From positions 4,092,001-4,156,000 of the forward strand of contig NZ_LT992502.1 in assembly GCF_900324475.1 (NCBI RefSeq): a stretch of 64,000 bases of DNA. Direction: 5' to 3'. Positions within the stretch are counted from its first letter, which is position 1. Every line of letters begins with the position of its first letter. The notes under the pieces are model-generated. The model was not told the DNA's origin, ran no database searches, and saw only the letters and a program-made list of their open reading frames with translations. A program made the position numbers and the translations under genes. Positions 9,154 to 21,910 of this stretch are shown piece after piece. The stretch is from Enterobacter bugandensis (lineage in GTDB: Bacteria; Pseudomonadota; Gammaproteobacteria; Enterobacterales; Enterobacteriaceae).

Positions 9154-9169
9154 TGTGACAATATTCACG
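9154..9169 (-). promoter_or_regulatory. Candidate CRP site upstream of cyuPA
   Basis: TGTGA-CAATAT-TCACG matches the CRP consensus TGTGA-N6-TCACA at nine of ten positions. It lies about 215 bp upstream of the cyuP ATG and just beyond the tdcE terminator, so it can only serve cyuPA. No core promoter was assigned. Confidence 0.55.
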
Positions 9170-9198
9170 AAATTAAAAGCCTCCTCTAAGGAGGAGGC
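9170..9198 (-). terminator. Intrinsic terminator of the tdc operon
   Basis: A perfect 8-bp stem GCCTCCTC/GAGGAGGC with a four-base loop is followed, on the minus strand, by TTTTAATTT. It sits 16 bp after the tdcE stop and closes the operon at tdcE. Confidence 0.9.
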
Positions 9199-9214
9199 AC
9201 AATGGCAATTGGAA

Positions 9215-11509
9215 TTACATCGCTTGCGTAAACGTCCGCGAAATCACGTCCTGCTGCTGCTCGCGCGTCAGAGCGTTAAACCGTACTGCATAGCCGGATA
9301 CGCGAATTGTCAGGTTCGGGTAGTTCTCCGGATGGGCAATGGCATCCAGCAGCATCTCCCGGTTCATGACGTTGACGTTCAGGTGCTGCCCGCCCTCAAT
9401 AGACGCTTCGTGATGGAAGTACCCATCCAGCAGCCCCACCAGGTTGGTTTTGCGCACCAGTTCATCCTTGCCCAGCGCCTGCGGCACAATGGAGAAGGTA
9501 TAGGAGATCCCGTCTTTCGCGTAGGTAAACGGCAGCTTGGCGACCGACGTTAGCGAAGCCACCGCCCCTTTCCTGTCGCGACCGTGCATTGGGTTGGCGC
9601 CAGGCGCAAACGGCGTGCCGCCGCGGCGTCCGTCCGGCGTGTTGCCCGTTTTCTGGCCGTAGACCACGTTGGAGGTGATAGTCAGGATCGACTGAGTCGG
9701 CACCGCGTTGCGATACGTCGGCAGCGCCTGGATCTTCTTCATAAATCGCTCCACCAGGTCGCAGGCGATGCTGTCCACGCGATCGTCATTATTGCCGTAC
9801 TGCGGATAGTCGCCTTCTATGACGAAGTCCACCGCCAAACCGGTGTGGTCGCGCACTGGTTTCACCGTGGCGTACTTAATCGCCGACAGGGAATCCGCCG
9901 CCACCGACAGCCCGGCAATGCCGCAGGCCATGGTGCGATAGACGTCACGATCGTGCAGCGCCATCAGCGAGGCTTCGTAACTGTACTTATCATGCATGTA
10001 GTGAATGAGATTCAGCGCGCTGATGTACTGCACCGCCAGCCAGTCCATAAAGTGGTCGAGGCTCGCCATCACGGTGTCGTAATCCAGCACCTCATCCAGC
10101 AGCGGCTCGGTTTTCGGGCCGACCTGGATCTTCAGCTTCTCGTCCACCCCGCCGTTGATCGCGTACAGCAGCGTTTTAGCGAGGTTGGCGCGTGCGCCAA
10201 AGAACTGCATCTGCTTGCCGATCACCATTGGGCTGACGCAGCAGGCAATGGCGTAGTCGTCGCTGTTGAAGTCGGCGCGCATAAGATCGTCGTTCTCATA
10301 CTGCAGCGACGAGGTGACGATCGACACCTGCGCGGCGTATTTCTTAAACGCGATCGGCAGCTGTTCAGACCAGAGGATCGTCAGGTTCGGCTCCGGCGCG
10401 GGCCCCATGGTATGAAGGGTATGAAGGTAGCGGAAGCTGTTTTTTGTCACCAGCGTACGGCCATCCAGCCCCATGCCGCCGATCACCTCCGTGGCCCAGA
10501 TCGGATCGCCGGAGAAGAGCGTGTCGAACTCCGGCGTGCGCAGGAAGCGCACCATGCGGATCTTCATGATGAAGTGGTCGATCAGCTCCTGGGCCTGCGC
10601 CTCGTTAAGCCGCCCCGCCTGCATGTCGCGTTCAATGTAGATATCAAGGAACGAGGCCGTGCGCCCCAGCGACATCGCCCCGCCGTTCTGGGATTTCACT
10701 GCGGCAAGGTAGGCAAAGTAGACCCACTGCACCGCTTCCTGCGCGTTCATCGCCGGACGTGAAATATCAAAGCCATAGTTCGCCGCCATCTGCTGGATCT
10801 GCAGCAACGCACGCTTATGCTCCGCCAGTTCCTCGCGCAGGCGGATCGTCGCCTCCAGATCTTCGCCGCGCTCCAGCCTCCCCTGCAGATCGGCAAACTG
10901 CAGTTCACGCTCGCGCACCAGATAGCTGATGCCGTACAGCGCCACACGGCGGTAATCGCCGATAATGCGCCCGCGCCCGTAGCCGTCCGGCAGACCGGTC
11001 AGCACGCCAGATTTACGGCAGCGCATCATCTCCGGGGAGTAAACGTCAAACACGCCCTGGTTGTGGGTTTTACGCAGGTCGGTAAACAGGTATTCGAACT
11101 GCGGATCCATTTCCCGCCCGTAGGCTTCGAACGAGCTGCGGATCATGTTGATCCCGCCGTACGGATGCAGGGCGCGCTTGAGCGGCTTGTCGGTTTGCAG
11201 GCCGACGATCGTCTCAAGATCCTGGTCGATATAGCCCGGTCCGTGGGCGGTAATGGTGGTGGCAATGTTGGTGTCGAAATCCACCGGGGCGTGGGTGGCA
11301 TTCTCCTGGCGAATGCCGACCATCACCTTCTGCCACAGCGCCGTCGTTGCTGGCGTCGCCTGCGCGAGGAAAGCTTCATCGCCTTCATAAGGGGTGTAGT
11401 TATGCTGAATAAAATCGCGGACGTTAACGGCGTTTTTCCATTCTTCACCGCGAAACCCGGCCCATGCGTCGCTGTAGGGCGCGACGCCCGTATCGATTGT
11501 TACTTTCAT
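9215..11509 (-). CDS. tdcE: 2-ketobutyrate/pyruvate formate-lyase TdcE
   Basis: Predicted 764 residues, as in E. coli TdcE. This glycyl-radical enzyme splits 2-ketobutyrate or pyruvate with CoA into propionyl- or acetyl-CoA and formate during anaerobic threonine and serine breakdown. The adjacent catalytic cysteines are Cys423-Cys424 in [11 protein letters not shown], and the glycyl-radical site is Gly739 in RVSGYAVRF, both at canonical places. It requires a separate activase (PflA), not encoded here. The start codon ATG at 11509 follows the tdcD stop by 15 bp. It is the last gene of the operon: the E. coli downstream genes tdcF and tdcG are missing. Confidence 0.96.
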   Translation of the reverse strand: MKVTIDTGVAPYSDAWAGFRGEEWKNAVNVRDFIQHNYTPYEGDEAFLAQATPATTALWQKVMVGIRQENATHAPVDFDTNIATTITAHGPGYIDQDLETIVGLQTDKPLKRALHPYGGINMIRSSFEAYGREMDPQFEYLFTDLRKTHNQGVFDVYSPEMMRCRKSGVLTGLPDGYGRGRIIGDYRRVALYGISYLVRERELQFADLQGRLERGEDLEATIRLREELAEHKRALLQIQQMAANYGFDISRPAMNAQEAVQWVYFAYLAAVKSQNGGAMSLGRTASFLDIYIERDMQAGRLNEAQAQELIDHFIMKIRMVRFLRTPEFDTLFSGDPIWATEVIGGMGLDGRTLVTKNSFRYLHTLHTMGPAPEPNLTILWSEQLPIAFKKYAAQVSIVTSSLQYENDDLMRADFNSDDYAIACCVSPMVIGKQMQFFGARANLAKTLLYAINGGVDEKLKIQVGPKTEPLLDEVLDYDTVMASLDHFMDWLAVQYISALNLIHYMHDKYSYEASLMALHDRDVYRTMACGIAGLSVAADSLSAIKYATVKPVRDHTGLAVDFVIEGDYPQYGNNDDRVDSIACDLVERFMKKIQALPTYRNAVPTQSILTITSNVVYGQKTGNTPDGRRGGTPFAPGANPMHGRDRKGAVASLTSVAKLPFTYAKDGISYTFSIVPQALGKDELVRKTNLVGLLDGYFHHEASIEGGQHLNVNVMNREMLLDAIAHPENYPNLTIRVSGYAVRFNALTREQQQDVISRTFTQAM

Positions 11510-11524
11510 CAGATTCTCGCTTTA

Positions 11525-12733
11525 TCAGGCGTAAGCCGCAGCCGGGATGACCTTCCCAAGACGGAGGGCGTCCAGCGCGATCATTTTTTCTTCGTTGGTA
11601 GGGATAACCGCGCAGGTCACGCGGGACGACTCGGTGGAGATGACGCGCGCACCCGCGCTGCCCGGCAGAGCGTTTTTCGCCTCGTCGAGCGCGATGCCAA
11701 ACACCTTCAGATGTTCCGCCACCAGCGCGCGGATCAGCGTGGAGTTTTCACCGATGCCGCCAGTGAAGATCACGCCATCCAGACGGTGCAGAGACGCGGC
11801 GTGACCGGCGATATGCCGCGCTATGCGGTGGACAAAGGTCTTTATCGCCAGCTGCGCCCGGTCATTGCCGTCATGCCAGGCTTTCTCCAGCGCGCGTAAA
11901 TCGGAGGAGATACCGGAGATGCCCAGCAACCCGGACTCTTTGTTGACCACGCGCTCCAGATCCTCGAAAGATTGACCGGTCTGCTGGGCAATCCACGCCA
12001 TTGCGCCGAAGTCCACGTCGCCGCAGCGCGTGCCCATCACCAGCCCTTCCAGCGGCGTCATCCCCATTGAGGTATCGACGCTTTTACCGTTGCGCACCGC
12101 GCAGATGGACGCCCCGTTGCCGAGATGGGCAATCACCAGGCCGCTGTCCTCGGGGGACAGCCCGAGGAGCGCGTGCGCCTGCGCGGACACGTAGCGGTGA
12201 GAGGTGCCGTGGAAGCCGTAGCGGCGCACGCCCAGCTCTTCAAAATAGCGGTACGGCAGACCGTACAGATACGCCTGCGGCGCCATGGTCTGATGGAAGC
12301 TGGTGTCAAATACCGCCACCTGCTGCACGCCGGGGAACAGGCGCTCTGCGGCTTCCACGCCGCTCAGGTTGGCGTAGTTATGCAGCGGCGCCAGCGGGGA
12401 AACCAGGCGGATCTGCTCAATGACCTCTTCCGTGATGAGGGTCGACTCGCTGAAGAGATCGCCGCCGTGAGCGATGCGGTGGCCAATCAAGGCCACGCTG
12501 CTCATCAGGTCGCGTTTCTCCAGCTCGAGGGCGATGGCGGCCAGCGCCCCTTCGTAGTCCTGGTGAGCCAGTCTGACTGGCTCACCCCCGTTCACAGAAA
12601 TAAAGGCTTTTTCAGTGTTGATGCCGTCCGCAATGCCCGTCAGCAGGGCATCGCAGCCTGCTGCGTCCAGCACCGAAAACTTAACGGAGGACGATCCGCA
12701 GTTAATAACCAGTACTACCGGAAATTCAGTCAT
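11525..12733 (-). CDS. tdcD: Propionate/acetate kinase TdcD
   Basis: Predicted 402 residues, the TdcD length. It belongs to the acetokinase family of the ASKHA fold. It transfers phosphate from propionyl-phosphate or acetyl-phosphate to ADP, giving the ATP yield of anaerobic threonine breakdown. Seen in the sequence: N-terminal [17 protein letters not shown] (phosphate-1 motif), the signature [11 protein letters not shown] near residue 175, [11 protein letters not shown], and FTGGIGENS near residue 325. It sits between tdcC and tdcE, so kinase and lyase are co-produced. A separate phosphotransacetylase must make the acyl-phosphate. Confidence 0.96.
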   Translation of the reverse strand: MTEFPVVLVINCGSSSVKFSVLDAAGCDALLTGIADGINTEKAFISVNGGEPVRLAHQDYEGALAAIALELEKRDLMSSVALIGHRIAHGGDLFSESTLITEEVIEQIRLVSPLAPLHNYANLSGVEAAERLFPGVQQVAVFDTSFHQTMAPQAYLYGLPYRYFEELGVRRYGFHGTSHRYVSAQAHALLGLSPEDSGLVIAHLGNGASICAVRNGKSVDTSMGMTPLEGLVMGTRCGDVDFGAMAWIAQQTGQSFEDLERVVNKESGLLGISGISSDLRALEKAWHDGNDRAQLAIKTFVHRIARHIAGHAASLHRLDGVIFTGGIGENSTLIRALVAEHLKVFGIALDEAKNALPGSAGARVISTESSRVTCAVIPTNEEKMIALDALRLGKVIPAAAYA

Positions 12734-12762
12734 GTGTTACTCCGCTCTTCCTGAGCTTTGGG

Positions 12763-14097
<1,335 letters not shown>

Positions 14098-14103
14098 TCA
14101 CCT

Positions 14104-15093
14104 TTATGCGTCAACGAAGCCGGTAATTTGGGAAACACGGGAGAGATCGATATTGCCGCCGGAAATAATGCAGACGGTTTTACGGCCCTGAATATAGTGG
14201 TCAAGCTTGCCGCTTAATAACGCCGCGCAGGCCAGCGCGCCCGCACCTTCCGTCACCACTTTATTTCGCTGAATAAGGGCAATCATGCTGTTGCGAATAT
14301 CGTCTTCACTCACCAGCACAATGTCATCGACCAGTTCACGAACAATTTCGAAGGTTAATTTACCCGGACGAGACACGTCGCAGCCGTCGGCTAATGTGCC
14401 GGTAACGCGATGGTTGGTTATTTCTCCGGCCTGCCAGGAAGCCGCCATGCCGTGAACGTTTTCAGACTGTACGCCGATAATATTGATTGTCGGGTTGATG
14501 GATTTAATTGCCGTTGCAATACCGGCAATTAAGCCGCCGCCGCCGATAGGGACAATCACATTATCCACGTCGTAAAGATCTTCGAGAATTTCGAGGCCGA
14601 TGGTGCCCTGCCCGGCAATGACTTTCGCATCGTCATAAGGCGGAATAAATATGCGCCCCTCCATCTCGACGATTTCGCTCACCTTAGCTATGGTGTCGTT
14701 GAAGTTCTCGCCGTGCAGCACCACTTCGGCGGAGTAGTCGCGGGTAGCGGCGACCTTGGATTTTGGCGCGCCCATCGGCATCACCACTTTGCCGTCGATA
14801 CCGAGCATGGCGCAGGAGAGCGACACCCCCTGAGCGTGATTACCTGCGGAGCAGGCCACCACCCCTTTGCGTTTTTCTGCATCCGTCAGCGAACTTAACT
14901 TATTAAACGCCCCGCGTATTTTAAACGAACCGGTACGCTGCATATTTTCAAATTTCAGGAATATCTCACCCTTACAGCGTTCGCTGAGATAATTTGAGCG
15001 CGGCATGCCGGTTTTATAAACTTTTCCCGCCAGGCGTTTTCTGGCGTCCTGAATATCTTCAATGGTCACCGGGAGATCGTAGGTAATGTGCAT
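14104..15093 (-). CDS. tdcB: Catabolic threonine/serine dehydratase TdcB
   Basis: Predicted 329 residues, the E. coli length. A fold-type II PLP enzyme that deaminates L-threonine to 2-ketobutyrate and L-serine to pyruvate; the E. coli enzyme is activated by AMP. The PLP lysine is Lys58 in GSFKIRGAF, the phosphate-binding loop is [11 protein letters not shown] near residue 185, and the asparagine loop is SAGNHAQG. It lacks the C-terminal ACT regulatory domain of biosynthetic IlvA, as expected. The ATG reading MHITYDL was preferred to an in-frame start eight codons upstream because it matches the family N-terminus. It follows tdcA after 96 bp. Confidence 0.96.
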   Translation of the reverse strand: MHITYDLPVTIEDIQDARKRLAGKVYKTGMPRSNYLSERCKGEIFLKFENMQRTGSFKIRGAFNKLSSLTDAEKRKGVVACSAGNHAQGVSLSCAMLGIDGKVVMPMGAPKSKVAATRDYSAEVVLHGENFNDTIAKVSEIVEMEGRIFIPPYDDAKVIAGQGTIGLEILEDLYDVDNVIVPIGGGGLIAGIATAIKSINPTINIIGVQSENVHGMAASWQAGEITNHRVTGTLADGCDVSRPGKLTFEIVRELVDDIVLVSEDDIRNSMIALIQRNKVVTEGAGALACAALLSGKLDHYIQGRKTVCIISGGNIDLSRVSQITGFVDA

Positions 15094-15189
15094 AATATCC
15101 TCGTTATAATAATTCATTCTTTTCAGGCAAAGTCAGGGTATCAGAGCGTTAAAAAGCGTCGCTCCGGGTGTTTTAAAACTTAATTATTT

Positions 15190-16110
15190 CTATCGTCGTT
15201 TATCGATATCCATCGACGAATATTGTTTTGCCAGTTCAACTAATACTGACGCCGATTTTTTAATACTGTAATTTTTCGACCACACGGCGGCATAGCGCGC
15301 CACGGGTAATTCATCTTCCACGGGCAGGACGATAAACTGGTCCGAGCCGAACGGCGCAATCATGTCGCGGGGAATCACCGTCAGATAATCGGCATTCAGG
15401 ACAAGGTTATAAATGGTGACGACGGAATCGGTCTGGACGATGTTTTCAATGCTGATGCGGTTGTCTTGCAGGGTGGTCAGGAGTTCGTTGTAGTAGCCCA
15501 TATCGGTTTGCGGCATCACCCACTGCTCATGCGTAAGTGATGCCAGTCTGGTCGGGCCGGTGCACGTTCGTGATTTACTCGCCACCAGCACAAACTCGGA
15601 TTCAAACAGTGGCTCAACGTGAAGATCCTGAAGCAACATTCCGTCGCTCAGCGTGCCGATGGCAAAATCCAGCCGACCGTCGCGAATGGCGGGCAGGAAT
15701 GAAGATAGCTGCGCTTCATACATGGAGACGCGCGCTTTCGGGAACACTTCCCTGAATTTTTTGATCATCTCAGACAGGAAGGTGAAGCCAATCAGCGACG
15801 GATAGCCAAAGGAGACGTCCATGACGGTACTAAAACTGAGGCTGTTGATTTCGCTCACCATGTTTTTCATTTCGCGGGTGATCGACTCAGCGTATGACAG
15901 CAGCACCTGACCAGCGGCAGTGAGTTTTACGCCAGTGTTTTTACGCACCATCACTTCCACCCCGAAGTAGGATTCGATGTCGCTGATGATTTTGCTGACG
16001 GCGGGTTGCGTCAGGCCTAGTTGTCTTGCGGCAGAACCTATGGAGCCACTTTTAATGACTTCCTGAAATACCACGAGGTGCTGAGTTTTCGGTAGAATAA
16101 TAGTGTTCAT
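15190..16110 (-). CDS. tdcA: LysR-type activator of the tdc operon, TdcA
   Basis: Predicted 306 residues against 312 in E. coli; the C-terminal tail is shorter and ends MDIDKRR. The helix-turn-helix is at about residues 18-40 (GSIGSAARQLGLTQPAVSKII), followed by an effector-binding domain with IGFTFLSEMIKKFREVFPKA. In E. coli TdcA is the first gene of the operon and activates it together with CRP and IHF. The same order is kept here, and a class II CRP promoter can be read ahead of it. The small activator gene tdcR, found upstream in E. coli, was not identified. Confidence 0.95.
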   Translation of the reverse strand: MNTIILPKTQHLVVFQEVIKSGSIGSAARQLGLTQPAVSKIISDIESYFGVEVMVRKNTGVKLTAAGQVLLSYAESITREMKNMVSEINSLSFSTVMDVSFGYPSLIGFTFLSEMIKKFREVFPKARVSMYEAQLSSFLPAIRDGRLDFAIGTLSDGMLLQDLHVEPLFESEFVLVASKSRTCTGPTRLASLTHEQWVMPQTDMGYYNELLTTLQDNRISIENIVQTDSVVTIYNLVLNADYLTVIPRDMIAPFGSDQFIVLPVEDELPVARYAAVWSKNYSIKKSASVLVELAKQYSSMDIDKRR

Positions 16111-16137
16111 AATATTCTGCGCTTATTTCCCTATGAC

Positions 16138-16188
16138 GCAGCGGATTCTACCCAATAATGTTTCAGGGGGTATGTGCTGTTACTCACA
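16138..16188 (-). promoter_or_regulatory. tdcA promoter with CRP site
   Basis: On the minus strand a CRP site lies at 16173-16188 (plus strand TGTGC-TGTTAC-TCACA, nine of ten consensus positions). A -10 element TAGAAT lies at 16145-16150, so transcription would start near 16138. The CRP centre falls about 42 bp upstream of that start, the classic class II position, and there is no good -35. This agrees with the known CRP dependence of the E. coli tdc operon, where the site is also near -43. The leader to the ATG is about 28 nt. Confidence 0.8.
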
Positions 16189-16759
16189 ATTTGCTCCCCC
16201 GCGCATTTTACGGGCACAACAAGAACCTAAAAAATACTTTATAATCAATGCTATATAAAATTAAAAGCACACCATTACGCTGATATCGATCAATAAAATC
16301 AGCAGTAATAAATTTATTTTATGGCGATAACCTTGATAAATTTCTCTGCGTTAAATAAATCAATAAAGACGAACTTTCAGACAATTAAAGGCCAATAAAT
16401 AACCGTTATTCCTTTTAAACATTCTTTCAAATTATCAAATTTTGCAGAGGATTTTTGGACAGCTTTTTATAAACAGTGGAATACGTCACACATTCATAGC
16501 CTGAATGTTTTTAATTTCAATATGTTTATATCAAATAAGAAAATATTTGCGATCGTTCAGTTAACATTCGCAACAAATTAACAATACTGTAAATTCACCA
16601 TTTTTTAGGGTGAAATTTTGTGATAACGATCGTTTGCGGTAGGCATAGCGATGCCCGAAAGGGTCATGCAGTGAAATGTGCTTAATGTCGCAAATATGAG
16701 AATTGATGTCTTTTGTGCGAGTTGCCGGGTGGCGGCGCTTACCTGGGCTACGAAACCCT
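16189..16759. other. AT-rich non-coding region between tdcA and rnpB
   Basis: About 570 bp with no credible gene on either strand. It is visibly poorer in G and C than the rest of the window, with many A and T tracts. An FNR-like element CTGAT-ATCG-ATCAA (nine of ten positions to TTGAT-N4-ATCAA) lies at 16280-16293. A 6-bp inverted repeat TTCACC/GGTGAA lies at 16594-16614, and copies of CGATCGTT occur near 16550 and 16627. In E. coli the corresponding space holds tdcR and IHF binding; neither was recognised here. A 68-residue minus-strand frame near its right end looks spurious. Confidence 0.6.
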
Positions 16760-16760
16760 A

Positions 16761-16786
16761 AAAGCAAAAACCCCGCCGAAGCGGGG
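16761..16786 (-). terminator. Intrinsic terminator of rnpB
   Basis: On the minus strand the stem CCCCGC/GCGGGG with loop TTCG is followed by TTTTTGCTTTT, about 10 nt after the mature 3' end. Confidence 0.93.
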
Positions 16787-16796
16787 TTCTGGAAGA

Positions 16797-17173
<377 letters not shown>

Positions 17174-17180
17174 GGCGCGC

Positions 17181-17209
17181 AGTATAGAGGGTTTGCGCGC
17201 CGCTGTCAC
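17181..17209 (-). promoter_or_regulatory. rnpB promoter
   Basis: On the minus strand GTGACA at -35 (17204-17209) and a consensus TATACT at -10 (17181-17186) are separated by 17 bp. The -10 ends seven bases before the mature 5' end, with a GC-rich discriminator (GCGCGCC) typical of stringently controlled stable RNA genes. Confidence 0.88.
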
Positions 17210-17232
17210 CCTCAGGTGCGGGCAAGATGCTA

Positions 17233-18123
17233 TTAACGCGCCACTTCCACCTTCGCCAGTTTTTCGTAGTAGCACGCAATCGCGCTGTGATCGGCCGTGC
17301 CCAGGCCATCCGCACGCAGCGCCTGCATCATCTCCATAACCGCAGCGGTCAGCGGCAGCTGTGCACCCACGCCGTGAGACGTATCCAGCGCGTTCGCCAG
17401 ATCTTTGATGTGCAGATCAATGCGGAAACCGGGTTTGAAATTACGATCCATCACCATCGGCGCTTTGGCATCCAGCACCGTACTGCCCGCCAGACCGCCA
17501 CGGATTGCCTGATAAACCAGGTCCGGATTGACGCCCGCCTTCGTTGCCAGCGTCAGCGCTTCAGACATGGCGGCAATGTTCAGCGCCACAATCACCTGGT
17601 TCGCGAGCTTGGTAACGTTGCCCGCGCCAATGTCTCCGGTATGCACTACGGAGCCTGCCATCGCTTTCATCAGGTCATAGTATTTGTCGAACACGGCCTT
17701 ATCGCCGCCCACCATCACCGACAGGGTACCGTCGATGGCTTTCGGCTCGCCGCCGCTGACGGGCGCATCCAGCATCTCTACGCCCTTCGCTTTTAACGCC
17801 TCGCTGATTTCACGGCTCGCGAGCGGGGCAATAGAGCTCATATCAATTAGCACCAGGCCCGGCTTCGCACCCTCGATGATGCCGTTTTCCCCAAGCGCGA
17901 CCTCTTTGACGTGAGGGGAATTTGGCAGCATGGTGATGATGACATCGCACTGCTCAGCAATGGCTTTAGGGGTAGTAGCTGTTTCCGCGCCCGTCGCCAT
18001 CACCTCAGCCACAGACTGTGGATTGTGATCGGATACCACCAGTGAGTAACCCGCTTTAATCAAGTTCTTACTCATTGGTTTACCCATGATCCCAAGACCA
18101 ATAAAACCCACTTTCAGCGTCAT
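17233..18123 (-). CDS. garR: Tartronate semialdehyde reductase GarR
   Basis: Predicted 296 residues. A beta-hydroxyacid dehydrogenase that reduces tartronate semialdehyde to D-glycerate with NADH. The Rossmann motif GFIGLGIMGKPMSKN opens the protein. The catalytic lysine sits in GAGNVTKLANQ near residue 172, and the substrate-binding signature DAPVSGGEPKA near residue 120. The ATG reading MTLKVGF was preferred over a start five codons upstream because it matches family proteins. It is 21 bp after garL on one transcript. In E. coli garK follows, but here rnpB follows directly. Confidence 0.95.
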   Translation of the reverse strand: MTLKVGFIGLGIMGKPMSKNLIKAGYSLVVSDHNPQSVAEVMATGAETATTPKAIAEQCDVIITMLPNSPHVKEVALGENGIIEGAKPGLVLIDMSSIAPLASREISEALKAKGVEMLDAPVSGGEPKAIDGTLSVMVGGDKAVFDKYYDLMKAMAGSVVHTGDIGAGNVTKLANQVIVALNIAAMSEALTLATKAGVNPDLVYQAIRGGLAGSTVLDAKAPMVMDRNFKPGFRIDLHIKDLANALDTSHGVGAQLPLTAAVMEMMQALRADGLGTADHSAIACYYEKLAKVEVAR

Positions 18124-18144
18124 AATCTGTTTCCTCAATGATGG

Positions 18145-18915
18145 TTATTTTTTAAAAGCGTCCGCTAATTTCTGCGTCGCTGAGCGGAACACGCCGAGGT
18201 CGCTGCCGACGGCAACGAACGTGGCTCCCCACTCCAGGTAGCGGCGAGCATCGGCTTCAACCGGCGCCAGAATGCCGCACGGTTTGCCGTGCGCTTTGGC
18301 GCGGGCAAAGATGTGCTGGATTGCGCGCTGTACGTCCGGGTGGCTGGCGTTGCCCAGATGCCCAAACGCCGCAGCCAGATCGCCTGGACCGACGAAGATA
18401 CCGTCCACGCCATCTGTGGCTGCAATCGCATCGACGTTATCAACGCCCTGCTGGCTTTCAATCTGCACCAGAATAGTCATGTTGCTATTGGACTGGGCGA
18501 AATAGTCCGGCACGGTGCCAAACATGTTGGCGCGGTGCGATACCGAGACGCCGCGGATCCCTTCCGGCGGATAGCGCGTTGAGGCAACGGCCAGCGCCGC
18601 CTGTTCTTCCGTTTCCACAAACGGGATCAGGAAATTGTAGAAACCGATATCCAGCAGACGCTTGATAATCACCGGCTCGTTAGTTGGCACGCGCACCACC
18701 GGAGTGCTGGGGCTACCTTTCAGCGCCATCAGCTGCGGAATAAAGGTGTTGATATCGTTCGGCGCGTGTTCGCCGTCCAGCACCAGCCAGTCGAATCCGG
18801 CCAGGCCTAACACTTCGGTGCTAATAGGGTTTGCCAGCGCGGACCAACAGCCAATCTGAATCTGGTGCGCCGCGAGGGCGGCTTTAAACTTATTCGGGAA
18901 GATATCGTTATTCAT
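18145..18915 (-). CDS. garL: 5-keto-4-deoxy-D-glucarate aldolase GarL
   Basis: Predicted 256 residues, the E. coli length, of the HpcH/HpaI class II aldolase family. It cleaves 5-keto-4-deoxy-D-glucarate (and the 2-keto-3-deoxy isomer) to pyruvate and tartronate semialdehyde, with Mg2+. Key stretches are [14 protein letters not shown] (general base His near residue 50), the metal-binding Glu in [13 protein letters not shown] and the metal-binding Asp in [14 protein letters not shown]. Two adjacent ATG codons allow starts at 18918 or 18915; the second was chosen. It is the first gene of a two-gene garL-garR unit, with no transporter gene ahead of it. Confidence 0.95.
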   Translation of the reverse strand: MNNDIFPNKFKAALAAHQIQIGCWSALANPISTEVLGLAGFDWLVLDGEHAPNDINTFIPQLMALKGSPSTPVVRVPTNEPVIIKRLLDIGFYNFLIPFVETEEQAALAVASTRYPPEGIRGVSVSHRANMFGTVPDYFAQSNSNMTILVQIESQQGVDNVDAIAATDGVDGIFVGPGDLAAAFGHLGNASHPDVQRAIQHIFARAKAHGKPCGILAPVEADARRYLEWGATFVAVGSDLGVFRSATQKLADAFKK

Positions 18916-19273
18916 CACTTAACCCTTTTTTAATTCCGCAGTTTTAGCCAGTAATATTTATTCCAGAACAGATTCTTTATATTTATTTCTCTGACTGAAT
19001 GGTGGCGTTATAAAATCGTCATTCAGTATAATCGGCTCTACACGTCAGCACATTGTTTTGATGCTCAAGTATTGCGTTACATCTCAATGCTATTTTGAGC
19101 ATATGCACAAAGCAGTGGGCGCTAATGCACAGAATCAAGGATTAGTCCGCCTGAAACGATCGCGATCACATTTTCACTTTTCTTCTCCTGACATGCTTTA
19201 TTTCTACGTTAAGAAAACGATTATCAAACGAGTTATTTTTCATAGCTGAAACTTTGCCGGAGAAGAGTGAATA
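18916..19273. promoter_or_regulatory. Divergent garL/garD control region
   Basis: The 358-bp space between divergent garL and garD holds no credible gene. It contains a perfect 8-bp inverted repeat, ATGCTCAA at 19061-19068 and TTGAGCAT at 19095-19102. Two copies of ATGCACA, at 19103-19109 and 19125-19131, lie 22 bp apart. In E. coli the gar genes are activated by CdaR in response to glycerate, so these are the natural candidates for CdaR binding; this is inference. The E. coli promoter region precedes garP, which is absent here. Confidence 0.5.
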
Positions 19274-20845
19274 ATGACCGATATTGCAATTAGAGAGGCA
19301 CCCCCGACGGCGTTTTATATTAAGGTTCACGATACGGATAACGTGGCGATTATTGTCAACGACAATGGCTTAAAAGCAGGCACCCGCTTCCTGGACGGGC
19401 TGGAGCTAATTGAGCATATTCCGCAGGGGCACAAGGTCGCGTTGGTCGATATTCCTGCCCACGGTGAAATCGTACGCTACGGCGAAGTCATCGGCTATGC
19501 GGTAAGCGCTATTCCGCAGGGTAGCTGGATTGAGGAGTCGCTGGTGGCGCTGCCAGAAGCACCGCCGCTGAATACGCTTCCGCTGGCGACCCGCGTTCCT
19601 GAAGCTTTGCCGCCGCTGGAGGGCTATACCTTTGAAGGCTACCGCAATGCGGACGGTAGCGTCGGCACCAAAAACCTGCTCGGCATTACCACCAGCGTGC
19701 ACTGCGTGGCGGGCGTGGTGGATTACGTGGTGAAAATCATTGAACGCGATCTGCTGCCAAAGTACCCGAACGTCGACGGCGTAGTGGGTCTTAACCACCT
19801 GTACGGCTGCGGCGTAGCGATCAACGCGCCCGCGGCGGTGGTGCCGATCCGTACTATCCACAATATCGCCCTGAATCCGAACTTTGGCGGCGAGGTGATG
19901 GTCATTGGCCTCGGCTGTGAAAAATTGCAGCCAGAGCGCCTGCTTCAGGGCACCGAGGATGTCAAAGCCATCCCGGCAGACGGGGCCAGCATCGTGCGCC
20001 TGCAGGACGAGCGCCACGTTGGTTTTCGTTCAATGGTCGACGATATTCTTCAGGTGGCAGAGCGACATCTGGACAAGCTCAACCGCCGCCAGCGCGAAAC
20101 GTGCCCGGCATCGGAGCTGGTGGTCGGAACCCAGTGCGGCGGCAGCGATGCCTTCTCCGGCGTAACGGCCAACCCGGCGGTGGGCTATGCGTCCGATCTG
20201 CTGGTTCGCTGCGGCGCCACGGTGATGTTCTCCGAGGTGACCGAAGTCCGTGACGCCATCCACCTGCTGACGCCGCGCGCCGTTAATGAAGAGGTCGGCA
20301 GGCGCCTGCTGGAGGAAATGGCCTGGTACGATAGCTATCTCAATATGGGCAAAACAGACCGCAGCGCCAATCCCTCTCCCGGTAACAAGAAAGGCGGCCT
20401 GGCGAACGTGGTGGAAAAAGCCCTCGGTTCGATTGCCAAATCCGGCCAGAGCGCGATTGTGGAAGTGCTCTCTCCGGGCCAGCGGCCAACCAGGCGCGGC
20501 CTTATTTATGCGGCAACACCTGCCAGCGATTTTGTGTGCGGCACCCAGCAGGTGGCCTCCGGTATTACAGTGCAGGTCTTTACCACCGGGCGCGGCACGC
20601 CGTACGGGCTGATGGCGGTCCCGGTGATCAAGATGGCGACGCGCACCGAGCTGGCAAACCGCTGGTATGACTTAATGGATATCAACGCGGGCACCATCGC
20701 CACCGGGGAAGAGAGTATTGAGGACGTGGGCTGGAAACTGTTCCATTTTATTCTGGACGTAGCGAGCGGGAGGAAGAAAACCTTCTCGGACCAGTGGGGA
20801 TTGCATAACCAGCTGGCGGTGTTTAACCCGGCACCGGTGACGTGA
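19274..20845 (+). CDS. garD: Galactarate dehydratase GarD
   Basis: Predicted 523 residues, as in E. coli GarD. This iron-dependent UxaA-family enzyme dehydrates meso-galactarate to 5-keto-4-deoxy-D-glucarate, the GarL substrate. An N-terminal SAF-like domain (residues 1-110, with [22 protein letters not shown]) is followed by the large catalytic domain. Conserved cysteines occur in [23 protein letters not shown] and [13 protein letters not shown]. An AGAAGAG ribosome-binding site precedes the ATG at 19274. It is monocistronic, divergent from garLR and closed by a strong terminator. Confidence 0.95.
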   Translation: MTDIAIREAPPTAFYIKVHDTDNVAIIVNDNGLKAGTRFLDGLELIEHIPQGHKVALVDIPAHGEIVRYGEVIGYAVSAIPQGSWIEESLVALPEAPPLNTLPLATRVPEALPPLEGYTFEGYRNADGSVGTKNLLGITTSVHCVAGVVDYVVKIIERDLLPKYPNVDGVVGLNHLYGCGVAINAPAAVVPIRTIHNIALNPNFGGEVMVIGLGCEKLQPERLLQGTEDVKAIPADGASIVRLQDERHVGFRSMVDDILQVAERHLDKLNRRQRETCPASELVVGTQCGGSDAFSGVTANPAVGYASDLLVRCGATVMFSEVTEVRDAIHLLTPRAVNEEVGRRLLEEMAWYDSYLNMGKTDRSANPSPGNKKGGLANVVEKALGSIAKSGQSAIVEVLSPGQRPTRRGLIYAATPASDFVCGTQQVASGITVQVFTTGRGTPYGLMAVPVIKMATRTELANRWYDLMDINAGTIATGEESIEDVGWKLFHFILDVASGRKKTFSDQWGLHNQLAVFNPAPVT

Positions 20846-20856
20846 GTTTGCTGTAA

Positions 20857-21876
<1,020 letters not shown>

Positions 21877-21910
21877 ATACGAAAGCCTGAAGTCCTGACC
21901 AGGAGGAAAC

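Noticed and set aside
16561-16767. A 68-residue minus-strand open frame upstream of tdcA, considered as tdcR
   Set aside because: It begins inside the rnpB terminator, lies on the same strand as tdcA (tdcR is divergent in E. coli), has no ribosome-binding site and a composition unlike a regulator.
19058-19249. A 63-residue plus-strand frame between garL and garD
   Set aside because: It has no ribosome-binding site and covers the operator-like repeats; its sequence resembles no protein I recognise.
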